From an uncultured Collinsella sp. (lineage in GTDB: Bacteria > Actinomycetota > Coriobacteriia > Coriobacteriales > Coriobacteriaceae), in the NCBI GenBank assembly GCA_900549215.1, contig URNJ01000044.1, positions 1-12,452 on the forward strand: a DNA stretch of 12,452 nucleotides, given 5' to 3'. A program made the translations under genes and the position numbers. The notes under the pieces were generated by a model, which was not told the origin of the DNA, did no database searches, and worked only from the letters and a program-made list of their open reading frames with translations. Shown piece by piece: positions 1 through 6,639 of this stretch (position 1 is its first letter; each line of letters starts with the position of its first letter).

Positions 1-66
1 AAACCTTATGCCCCGCCCCTCCGGAGCCACACGGGAGCCACCGCTAAGTTATCCCCCGGCATTCAG

Positions 67-95
67 AAAATCTAAGTGCCAAAAAATAAGATTTT
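67..95. repeat. AT-rich inverted repeat upstream of groES
   Basis: AAAATCT at 67-73 is the exact reverse complement of AGATTTT at 89-95, with 15 bases between them and two further T residues after the right arm. It could be a weak operator, or a terminator for a gene lying left of the window. The stem is AT-only apart from one pair, so I give it little weight. The rest of 1-66 shows only a short tandem copy of GGAGCCAC near 20-42 and no recognisable gene. Confidence 0.3.
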
Positions 96-170
96 TTGAC
101 TCCGTGTTGTATAACCCGCCATTCGTGGGTACCATTCAACGCGTACGCAAACAAAAAGGGTTAATTCGCG

Positions 171-179
171 TGGTATAAC
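171..179 (+). promoter_or_regulatory. Putative extended -10 promoter of groESL
   Basis: TGGTATAAC at 171-179 fits an extended -10 element (TG-N-TATAAC). It would start transcription near 186, about 22 bases before the groES ATG and just ahead of its ribosome binding site. No good -35 hexamer is placed 16-18 bases upstream, which is usual for extended -10 promoters. A similar string, GTATAACCCGC at 109-119, lies 64 bases upstream and may be a second promoter or part of a repeated operator. Neither a CIRCE (HrcA) nor a HAIR (HspR) operator is visible upstream of groES. Confidence 0.35.
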
Positions 180-207
180 CGCGCGGCCCAAAAAGGAGGA
201 GACAAGC

Positions 208-501
208 ATGTCGTCTTTGAAGCCGCTTGCAGATCGTGTTCTGGTCAAGCCCGACGAGGCCGAGCAGAAGACCGCTTCTGGTCTGTATATCGCCAGCAAC
301 GCCCAGGAGAAGCCGCAGCGTGGCACCATCGTTGCCGTTGGCGCCGGCAAGGTCAACGACAAGGGTGAGCGCATCCCCATGGACGTCAAGGTTGGCGACG
401 TTGTCATCTACGGTAAGTTCGGTGGCAACGAGGTCAAGGTCGACGGCGAGAAGTATCTGCTGATGCGCGCCGACGACATCTACGCCGTCGTCGAGGCCTA
501 G
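208..501 (+). CDS. groES: Co-chaperonin GroES (Hsp10)
   Basis: The 97-residue product is the normal length for GroES, the heptameric lid that caps the GroEL ring in the cytoplasm and encloses the folding client. The N-terminus (LKPLADRVLVKPDEAE) and the stretch ending in YAVVEA are typical of the family. The mobile loop lies around residues 17-35, and its GroEL-contacting hydrophobic tripeptide reads LYI (26-28). The start is set by a strong AAGGAGGAG ribosome binding site at 193-201, a few bases before the ATG. groEL follows after 96 bases on the same strand, the usual groES-groEL order. Nothing in the sequence suggests damage. Identification is very secure. Confidence 0.97.
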   Translation: MSSLKPLADRVLVKPDEAEQKTASGLYIASNAQEKPQRGTIVAVGAGKVNDKGERIPMDVKVGDVVIYGKFGGNEVKVDGEKYLLMRADDIYAVVEA

Positions 502-597
502 TCTCGTCAGAATCTCTGATTCGTCTTTGAACGCGCCCGCCGCACAGGACTCGGAAGCGGCGACGCGAGTCACATTTCTTTTGGAGGATTACCTACC

Positions 598-2251
598 ATG
601 GCAAAGAACATTACGTTCAACACCGATGCCCGCGCTAAGCTTGCCAAGGGCGTCAACACTCTGGCCGATGCCGTTACCGTCACCATGGGCCCCAAGGGTC
701 GCTACGTTGCGCTGCAGCGCACGTTCGGTGCTCCGACCATCACCAACGACGGCGTTTCCGTCGCCAAGGAGATTGAGCTCGAGGACAACATCGAGAACAT
801 GGGCGCCCAGCTGGTGAAGGAGGTCGCCACCAAGACCAACGACACCGTGGGTGACGGCACCACCACCGCAACCCTGCTCGCTCAGGCTATCGTCAACGAC
901 GGTCTGCGTAACGTCGCCGCCGGTGCCAACCCGCTGGCCATCCGTCGCGGCATCGACAAGGCTGTAAACGCCGCCGTCGCCGAGATGAAGAAGCAGGCCA
1001 AGCCGGTCGAGACCAAGGAGCAGATCGCTTCCGTCGGTACCATCTCTGCCGGTGACCCCGAGGTCGGTGAGAAGATCGCCGAGGCCATGGAGGTCGTGGG
1101 CAAGGACGGCGTCATCACCGTCGAGGATTCCCAGACGTTCGACATCACCATCGACACCGTCGAGGGCATGCAGTTCGACAAGGGCTATGTCTCCGCTTAC
1201 TTCGTCACGGATAACGACCGCATGGAGGCCGTGATGAAGGATCCGTACATCCTCATCACCGACCAGAAGATCTCCAGCGTTCAGGACATTATGCCCGTTC
1301 TCGAGGCTGTCCAGCGCGCTGGCCGTGGCCTGCTCATCATCGCTGAGGACATCGACGGCGAGGCTCTGCCTACCCTGGTTCTCAACAAGATCCGTGGCGC
1401 CCTCAACGTCTGCGCCGTCAAGGCTCCGGGCTACGGCGATCGCCGCAAGCGTATCCTCGAGGACATCGCCGTCCTCACCGGTGGTCAGGCCGCTCTGGAC
1501 GAGCTGGGCGTGAAGGTCGCTGACATCACTGCCGATATGCTCGGTACCGCTAAGTCCGTTACCATCTCCAAGGACAACACCGTCGTCGTCGGCGGCGCTG
1601 GCTCCAAGGAGGCCATCGACGCTCGTATCGCTCAGATCAAGGGTGAGATGGAGAACACCACCTCTGACTTCGACCGTGAGAAGCTCCAGGAGCGCCTGGC
1701 CAAGCTCTCCGGTGGCGTTGCCGTCATCAAGGTCGGCGCTGCTACCGAGTCCGAGCTCAAGGAGATCAAGCATCGCGTCGAGGATGCCCTTCAGGCTACC
1801 CGCGCTGCTGTCGAGGAGGGCATTGTCGCTGGCGGCGGGGTCGCCCTCATGGGAGCCGCCAGCAGCGTTCGCTGCTCCTGCGCTCGACGCTGTCGAGATC
1901 GACGACCCCGAGGAGAAGATCGGCGTCGACATCGTCAAGAAGGCTCTGACCGCTCCGGTCGCTACCATCGCCAAGAACGCTGGCTTTGAGGGCGCCGTCG
2001 TGGTCGACAAGGTTGCCGAGCTGCCTGCCGGCCGGGGTCTCAACTCTGCCAACGGCGAGTGGGGCGACATGATCGAGATGGGCGTCCTCGACCCCGTCAA
2101 GGTCAGCCGCGTCACCCTGCAGAACGCTGCTTCTGTCGCCAGCCTGATCCTCATCACCGAGGCTACCGTCTCCGATGTGCCCAAGAACACTCAGCTTGAG
2201 GACGCTATCGCTGCTGCTACCGCTGGTCAGCAGGGCGGCGGTATGTACTAA
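598..2251 (+). CDS. groEL: Chaperonin GroEL, interrupted by a +1 frameshift
   Basis: This is the 60-kDa ATP-driven folding chaperonin that works with GroES. The first frame starts at 598 after TTGGAGG and reads a normal GroEL with TMGPKGR (29-35), GDGTTTAT (85-92) and the ATPase Asp near 396 in RVEDAL. After VALM (codon ending 1851) and a few more residues it leaves the family and stops at 1989 (463 residues). Family sequence resumes in the next frame with APALDAVEIDDPEEK and runs to a normal end (GGGMY) and stop at 2249-2251. The shift therefore lies within 1852-1876. Joining the frames by dropping one base gives about 550 residues, roughly five more than usual, which fits an insertion of about 16 bases rather than one. 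As read, the product lacks the C-terminal part of the equatorial domain and could not form a working ring. groEL is normally essential, so a sequence or assembly error is the likeliest cause. A true pseudogene needs a second copy elsewhere. Confidence 0.93.
1861..1876. repeat. Perfect inverted repeat at the groEL frameshift
   Basis: AGCAGCG (1861-1867) and CGCTGCT (1870-1876) are exact reverse complements separated only by TT. The two GroEL reading frames join exactly here. A fold-back of this shape can arise by template switching, either in the cell or during library preparation, and would explain an insertion that is not a multiple of three. Confidence 0.75.
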
Positions 2252-2277
2252 GGCCGACAAGGTCTAGAACTCCCACC

Positions 2278-2421
2278 GGGAATCCGGGGGCGGGACGGGG
2301 GTTTCTCTCCGGAACGTCCTCGGACATGCAAAGAGGCTCCGCATCGCGCTTCGCGCTGCGGAGCCTCTTTGCGTCCTGCGGAATGTTCCGGAGAGAAACC
2401 CCGTCACGCCCCCGGATTCCC
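2278..2421. terminator. Long nested palindrome, probable groESL terminator
   Basis: The outer arms 2278-2315 and 2385-2421 pair over about 37 positions with one mismatch and one bulged G. The inner arms 2328-2343 and 2357-2372 are a perfect 16-bp match, and a further four CG pairs close on a CTT loop at 2349-2351. A 12 x 12 base unpaired stretch separates outer and inner stems. The inner stem (GAGGCTCCGCA and its complement) looks like an intrinsic terminator usable in either direction, although the T tract is only TTT and lies inside the stem. The extreme length suggests either a composite terminator or a small palindromic repeat element. Termination is inferred from its position 26 bases after the groEL stop. 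Confidence 0.6.
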
Positions 2422-2448
2422 TGCGTTTACGGCCTTGAGGTCGGCGTG

Positions 2449-2566
2449 GGCGGAGATCGTGGCTGATAGGGATACGTGTTCCTTTCGCTGTTTCGCGCTT
2501 TGCGCGAAAGGCGCGTTACTTTGGGATGGGTGGGGAACGTGGTTGTTGCGGCAACTGATCTCCGCC
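2449..2566. repeat. Second nested inverted repeat in the groEL-ribU gap
   Basis: GGCGGAGATC (2449-2458) pairs exactly with GATCTCCGCC (2557-2566). Inside, GTTCC (2478-2482) can pair with GGAAC (2534-2538), and TTTCGCGC-TTT-GCGCGAAA forms a perfect 8-bp hairpin at 2491-2509. The whole stretch folds back on itself but has no U tract and no recognised RNA family. No convincing gene is present anywhere in 2252-2816. The short frames here overlap the palindromes and the riboswitch. Confidence 0.5.
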
Positions 2567-2586
2567 ACAAATTACCCTTGGCATAC

Positions 2587-2614
2587 TTGCGCGAAAACCT
2601 GCTCGTGCTACACT
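2587..2614 (+). promoter_or_regulatory. Possible promoter of the ribU operon
   Basis: TTGCGC (2587-2592) and TACACT (2609-2614) are separated by 16 bases and would start transcription around 2621, exactly at the 5' side of the FMN riboswitch. Each hexamer matches the sigma-A consensus only moderately (3/6 and 4/6), so the call rests mainly on position. Confidence 0.35.
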
Positions 2615-2623
2615 TGCAATTGC

Positions 2624-2806
2624 TGTTTCAGGGCGGGGTGGAATTCCCCACTGGCGGTAAATTGGGCGGTGCCAAAGGGGTGCCGTGGTGCAGGCGAGGA
2701 CCTGCGTCGAGCCGATGAGTCCGCGACCCGTGCGTGTGTTGGTTCGCATGCCGGCTGAACTGGTGAGATTCCAGTACCAACGGTTAGAGTCCGGATGAAA
2801 GAGGCA
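2624..2806 (+). promoter_or_regulatory. FMN riboswitch (RFN element)
   Basis: The conserved RFN core is present in order: CAGGGCGGGGTGGAATTCCC, then CACTGGCGGTAAATTGGGCGG, the GATGAGTCCGCGACCCG block at about 2713-2729, and finally CTGGTGAGATTCCAG and ACGGTTAGAGTCCGGATGAA at about 2759-2799. P1 forms between TTTC near 2626-2629 and GAAA at 2797-2800 and can be extended by TGCT pairing with GGCA. The aptamer senses flavin mononucleotide. Only about ten bases separate it from the ribU start, and no terminator hairpin fits in that space. Control is therefore probably translational: FMN binding closes P1, whose 3' strand runs into the purine-rich AGAGGCAGGTGATC that serves as the ribosome binding site. 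Confidence 0.95.
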
Positions 2807-2816
2807 GGTGATCTTA

Positions 2817-3407
2817 ATGTCTGAACAGTCGCAGCATATCCATTTTGAGAACACGAATAGGTGGAGCACCAAACAGCTCGTTACCATGGCGCTGATGTGT
2901 GCTTTGGGCGCCCTGTTTATGTATGTGCAGCTACCCATCCTTCCTTCGGCGCCGTTTTTGACGTATGACCCGTCGCTGGTGCCGGCGATGGTGTGCGGGT
3001 TTGCATATGGTCCCGGTGCCGGTACCGCTGTTGCCGCCATGGCGATCGTTATCCATGCGTTCACCACGGGTGACTGGGTCGGCGCGCTTATGAACCTGGT
3101 TGCCACGCTGGGTTGCATTCTGCCCGCGGCTATCGTTTACCAGAAGATGCACACCTATAAGGGTGCCGTGATTGGCCTGGTGCTCGGCGTCATTGCCGCT
3201 ACAGCGCTGTCTATGGTCGCAAACCTTACCATTGGCGTATGGTTCTGGTATGGCTCGGTCGATGTGATCGCCCCGCTCATGATTCCTGCCGTACTGCCGT
3301 TTAACCTTATCAAGACCGTGCTTAACTCGGTGTTGACGCTGGCGGTGTATAAAGCAGTCTCCAACCTCATCACGCCTAAAAAGGACCAGGTCAAAGGCCG
3401 CGCATGA
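2817..3407 (+). CDS. ribU: Riboflavin ECF transporter substrate-binding subunit RibU
   Basis: The 196-residue hydrophobic protein is the S component that binds riboflavin in the membrane and delivers it with an ECF module. About six membrane segments are visible (roughly 18-36, 54-72, 74-107 as two, 114-137, 151-180). Family hallmarks are YDPSLVPAMVCGFAYGPGAG (50-69) and PFNLIK (161-166). I start at the ATG at 2817, because the in-frame GTG at 2808 lies inside the AGGTGATC sequence that would pair with 16S rRNA. The FMN riboswitch directly upstream independently supports flavin as the substrate. The stop overlaps the next start by four bases (ATGA), which suggests translational coupling. Identification as RibU is strong from sequence and riboswitch together. 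Confidence 0.94.
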   Translation: MSEQSQHIHFENTNRWSTKQLVTMALMCALGALFMYVQLPILPSAPFLTYDPSLVPAMVCGFAYGPGAGTAVAAMAIVIHAFTTGDWVGALMNLVATLGCILPAAIVYQKMHTYKGAVIGLVLGVIAATALSMVANLTIGVWFWYGSVDVIAPLMIPAVLPFNLIKTVLNSVLTLAVYKAVSNLITPKKDQVKGRA

Positions 3408-5308
3408 TTGAGTGTCGGGGCGTTTCCTTTAGTTATGACGGTGCCGCACCGGCGCTCGACGGCGTCGATCTGAATATCGAGGACGGCGAGTTTTTCTGCA
3501 TCCTCGGTGGCAATGGGTCGGGCAAGTCGACGTTTGCCAAGCATCTGAATGCGCTGCTGCAGCCCGATGCGGGCACGGTGCGCATTAACGGCATGGATGC
3601 GTCCGATCCCGAGCTGGTCTACGACATTCGCTCGACCGCGGGCATGGTATTCCAGAATCCCGATGATCAGCTGGTGGCAACGCTTGTCGAAGATGACGTT
3701 GCGTTTGGTCCCGAAAACCTTGGCGTGCCATCGGCGCAAATTGCGCAGCGCGTACGCGAGGCGCTGAAGGGCGTGGGCCTGGTGGGCTTTGAGTGCCACG
3801 AGACCCATGCGCTTTCGGGCGGCCAAAAGCAGCGCGTGGCGCTTGCCGGCGTGCTCGCCATGGAACCGCGCGTGCTCATATTGGACGAGGCTTCCTCGAT
3901 GCTCGATCCGCGTGGACGCAAGGGCCTCATGAAGGCTTGCCGCGCGTTGCACGCTCGCGGCATGACCATCGTGATGATTACGCACTTTATGGAAGAGGCC
4001 GCCGAGGCCGATCGTGTCGCGGTGTTTCGGGCGGGGCGCGTTGCCATGCTCGGTAAGCCCGAGGAAATCTTGACGCGGGCAGACGAACTTGCGCAGCTCA
4101 ACCTGGATATGCCGGCGTCGTGCTGTCTGGGCAGGTCGCTTCGTGCGAAGGGCGTGCCCGTTTGCGCACAGGTGCGTGAGGCGGATATGGTCGCCGAGAT
4201 TGCGCAGGCTTATGCCGAGCGAAGTGGGGCAGATATCGCGGGGCAGTCTTCCGTATCCCAGTTGGAAATCGCTGACGGCACTGTTCCGGTAGACAACGAG
4301 GGCAACGCGTCGGAGCCCGTCATCGAGCTATCCCGTGTTTCGTACAGTTATTCGCTCAGTCCGCGCGAGCGCCGCCGCTGGCATAAGCGCTCGGCCACTG
4401 CGGGCAAATCGAACAAACAGGCTCTCTGGGGAAACGACCCCAGCAGCCCGTGGGCGCTGCGCGATGTATCGCTGACGGTGCGTCGCGGCGAGTTCCTGGG
4501 TTTGGCAGGTCATACCGGTTCGGGTAAGTCGACGCTGGTCCAGCATCTCAACGGTTTGATTCGTCCCCAGGAGGGAAGCGTTTGCGCGCTGGGGCTCGAC
4601 CTATCAAACAAGAAAGACGCCGCTGCGGTTAAGGCCAATGTCGGCGTGGTGTTTCAGTATCCTGAGCGTCAGCTGTTTGCCGAAACCGTGGCGCAGGACG
4701 TGGCGTTTGGCCCGCGCAACCTTGGCTTGCCGCAAGATGAAGTCGACCGTCGTGTCGCATCATCGCTCGCACGCGTGGGCCTCGACCTTGCCGCGATAGG
4801 CGACAAGAGCCCCTTTGAGCTTTCGGGCGGTCAGCAACGGCGTGTGGCATTCGCCGGCGTGCTCGCCATGGAGCCCGAAGTCCTGGTGCTCGATGAACCC
4901 ATGGCGGGGCTCGATCCGGCTGCCCGCAGGGATTTCCTAGGGCTCATCGATCGGCTCCATCGCGAGGGCCTGACCGTTGTCATGGTTTCGCACAGCATGG
5001 ATGACCTGGCCAATTGCTGCGACCGTATCGTTGTAATGAACGAAGGCGCGGTGTTTGCCGAGGGAACCCCCGCGCAGGTGTTTGCGCATGCCGATGAGCT
5101 CAAGTCGATCGGCTTGGGCGTTCCCGCTGCCCAGCGTATGGCGCTGGCGCTTACGGAGGTGGGCGTGCCGCTGCGTCGCGGCGGGCTCTATACGGTTGAG
5201 TTGTTGGCCGACGAGTTGGCAAATTTGCTGATCGGTCGCTCAGACGGTTCTTCTAACGTCTCGGACATTGCTAAATCCAAGACGGTCGCGCGAGAGGAGG
5301 GCTGCTGA
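3404..5308 (+). CDS. ecfA: ECF transporter double ATPase, EcfA-EcfA fusion
   Basis: The 634-residue protein carries two complete ABC ATPase domains in one chain, replacing the usual separate EcfA1 and EcfA2. Domain 1 has Walker A GGNGSGKST (35-43), Q-loop Gln84, LSGGQ (137-141), Walker B VLILDE (157-162) and the switch His194. Domain 2 has GHTGSGKST (369-377), Gln418, LSGGQ (473-477), VLVLDE (493-498) and His530. All catalytic residues are present in both halves, so both sites should hydrolyse ATP. A basic stretch, RERRRWHKRS (321-330), and following residues are inserted between the first strand of domain 2 (YSYS) and ALRDVSL. I do not know this from ordinary EcfA2. The gene overlaps ribU by 4 bases and ecfT by 1. 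It powers riboflavin uptake with RibU and EcfT. Whether it also serves other S components cannot be told here. Confidence 0.93.
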   Translation: MIECRGVSFSYDGAAPALDGVDLNIEDGEFFCILGGNGSGKSTFAKHLNALLQPDAGTVRINGMDASDPELVYDIRSTAGMVFQNPDDQLVATLVEDDVAFGPENLGVPSAQIAQRVREALKGVGLVGFECHETHALSGGQKQRVALAGVLAMEPRVLILDEASSMLDPRGRKGLMKACRALHARGMTIVMITHFMEEAAEADRVAVFRAGRVAMLGKPEEILTRADELAQLNLDMPASCCLGRSLRAKGVPVCAQVREADMVAEIAQAYAERSGADIAGQSSVSQLEIADGTVPVDNEGNASEPVIELSRVSYSYSLSPRERRRWHKRSATAGKSNKQALWGNDPSSPWALRDVSLTVRRGEFLGLAGHTGSGKSTLVQHLNGLIRPQEGSVCALGLDLSNKKDAAAVKANVGVVFQYPERQLFAETVAQDVAFGPRNLGLPQDEVDRRVASSLARVGLDLAAIGDKSPFELSGGQQRRVAFAGVLAMEPEVLVLDEPMAGLDPAARRDFLGLIDRLHREGLTVVMVSHSMDDLANCCDRIVVMNEGAVFAEGTPAQVFAHADELKSIGLGVPAAQRMALALTEVGVPLRRGGLYTVELLADELANLLIGRSDGSSNVSDIAKSKTVAREEGC

Positions 5309-6108
5309 TGGAGGCGTTTTCGTTTGGCAGCTACTATCCCGGCGATAGTGCAATCCACCGCCTGGACCCGCGAACCAAGTTGCTCTTGGGCTTTGTGTTT
5401 CTGATCACGACGCTCACGGTCAGTGGCTTCCGCGGACTGGCCCCGGTCGCAATTTTCGTTGTGCTGACCTATGCCGTGTCTCGGGTGCCGGTTCGTCGCG
5501 TTCTGTCGTCGATGGCGCCGCTGCTGGCAATCGTCGTCGTGGTCGCGGTGCTCAACTTGTTTACCGATCAGAGTGGGCGCATCCTGTGGCAGCTCGGCTT
5601 TCTGCAGATAAGCGAGGGCTCACTGCGTTCTGCCGCCTTTATGGCGTGCCGCCTGACGTTGATGATGGCCGGTATGAGCGCCATTACACTCACCACGCCG
5701 ACGCTCGACCTCACCGCGGGCTTTGAGCGCCTGCTCGCGCCGTTTGCGCGTGTGGGACTTCCTGCGCACGAGCTCGGCATGATCATGGGTATCGCGCTAC
5801 GCTTTATGCCGCAGTTTGCCACTGAGATGAAGCAGACGGCCGATGCACAGGCAAGCCGCGGTGCGCGCGTGACGGGCGGTCCGCTCGGTGGCGTACGCAT
5901 GCTCGGCAGTGTGGCGATCCCGCTGTTCACCGGCGTGTTCCGCCATGCCGAGACGCTGTCTGCTGCCATGGATGCACGCTGCTATCATGGCGAGCAGGGC
6001 CGCACGCGCCTGCATGCGCTTACGTTTGGCCGCGGCGATGCGTTGGCGGCGGTGGTGACGGCGTTGCTGCTCATCTGCGTCATCGTCATCAATCTTCAAC
6101 TTGTTTAG
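5308..6108 (+). CDS. ecfT: ECF transporter transmembrane coupling subunit EcfT
   Basis: The 266-residue integral membrane protein couples ATP hydrolysis to movement of the S component. The N-terminus SAIHRLDPRTKLL is typical of EcfT. Hydrophobic segments lie near 24-41, 44-58, 66-86, 108-128 and 243-264. The cytoplasmic coupling helices that touch the two ATPase domains carry the two signature motifs ASRG (182-185) and ARCYHG (223-228), both intact. The ATG overlaps the EcfA stop (TGATG), and GAGGAGG lies just upstream as ribosome binding site. With the preceding genes this forms a full riboflavin transporter. The next gene begins 30 bases later, so transcription probably continues. Confidence 0.93.
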   Translation: MEAFSFGSYYPGDSAIHRLDPRTKLLLGFVFLITTLTVSGFRGLAPVAIFVVLTYAVSRVPVRRVLSSMAPLLAIVVVVAVLNLFTDQSGRILWQLGFLQISEGSLRSAAFMACRLTLMMAGMSAITLTTPTLDLTAGFERLLAPFARVGLPAHELGMIMGIALRFMPQFATEMKQTADAQASRGARVTGGPLGGVRMLGSVAIPLFTGVFRHAETLSAAMDARCYHGEQGRTRLHALTFGRGDALAAVVTALLLICVIVINLQLV

Positions 6109-6138
6109 GCGCGATTCGAGCGCAGGAAAGGGGTCCCT

Positions 6139-6585
6139 ATGACCGACAACGACCGCACGGCGCAGCTCGAGCGCGCCTGTTCGTATCTTAGGCGTATTCC
6201 GGCGTGGTATCTCGCCACGATCGACGTGACGGACGGACATCAGCCGCGCGTGAGGCCGTTCTCGTTTGCCATGGTCGATGATGGAAAGCTGTGGTTTTGC
6301 ACCTCGCGCGATAAGGACGTGTGGGCCGAGCTCAGCGCGAACCCCAAGTTTGAGGTTTCGGGTTGGAAACCGGGGGAGTGTTGGATTGTGCTGACTGGCG
6401 AGGCCGCGCTTGAGGACGACGCAGTCGTGAGCGACCGGGTGCGCCAAGCCGGTTTTAAGCACATGGTGGGCATCGGTGAAGACCACGAGGGCGTCAACGA
6501 CGGTCGCCTTGCGTTTTTCTCGGTGCGCAATATCGCCGCCCGCTTCTGTGATATCGACGGCAGCGAGGAGCGCCTGGAGCTTTAA
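6139..6585 (+). CDS. Pyridoxamine 5'-phosphate oxidase-family flavoprotein, copy 1
   Basis: The 148-residue protein belongs to the small FMN-binding split-barrel group annotated as pyridoxamine 5'-phosphate oxidase family. Seen in the sequence are IPAWYLATI, PRVRPFSFAMVDDGKLWFCT (near 35-54) and KDVWAELSANPKFEV, which correspond to the family's FMN-contacting strands and the following helix. The true substrate of this group is mostly unknown. Its short length argues against the PdxH vitamin B6 enzyme, and a flavin-dependent reductase role is possible. The start follows AAAGGGG at about 6126-6132. It lies 30 bases after ecfT and about 50 percent identical (by eye) to the next gene, so the pair arose by duplication. 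Location in the FMN-riboswitch operon is consistent with FMN binding. I give no gene symbol. Confidence 0.85.
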   Translation: MTDNDRTAQLERACSYLRRIPAWYLATIDVTDGHQPRVRPFSFAMVDDGKLWFCTSRDKDVWAELSANPKFEVSGWKPGECWIVLTGEAALEDDAVVSDRVRQAGFKHMVGIGEDHEGVNDGRLAFFSVRNIAARFCDIDGSEERLEL

Positions 6586-6639
6586 CTCTAGGGCAGCTAA
6601 AACAGCCCCGACCCAAAAAGACTAGTGCCAGGAGGACAC

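Noticed and set aside
1837..1840. GGGG run as the place of a single-base groEL error
   Set aside because: If the shift were here, the next residues in the new frame would read SPSWEPP instead of GroEL's VALM, so the junction must be downstream.
1852..1876. Programmed +1 frameshifting in groEL
   Set aside because: I see no slippery codon followed by a stop or similar signal, GroEL is not known to use this, and the repaired protein would be too long.
589..2190. Long open frame of 533 codons on the minus strand opposite groEL
   Set aside because: It mirrors a real, conserved GroEL frame in high-GC DNA, is rich in Leu, Asp and Gly in a pattern typical of antisense shadows, and has no family motif.
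2369..2758. Short plus-strand open frame between groEL and ribU
   Set aside because: It covers the right half of a palindrome and most of the FMN riboswitch, is Cys- and Trp-rich, and matches no family.
2808..2816. GTG as the start of ribU
   Set aside because: It lies inside the likely ribosome binding site AGGTGATC. The ATG at 2817 has proper spacing.
6589..6610. Small GGGCAGCT/AGCCCC fold between the two flavoprotein genes
   Set aside because: The stem is short with a two-base bulge and no T tract, so it is not convincing as a terminator.
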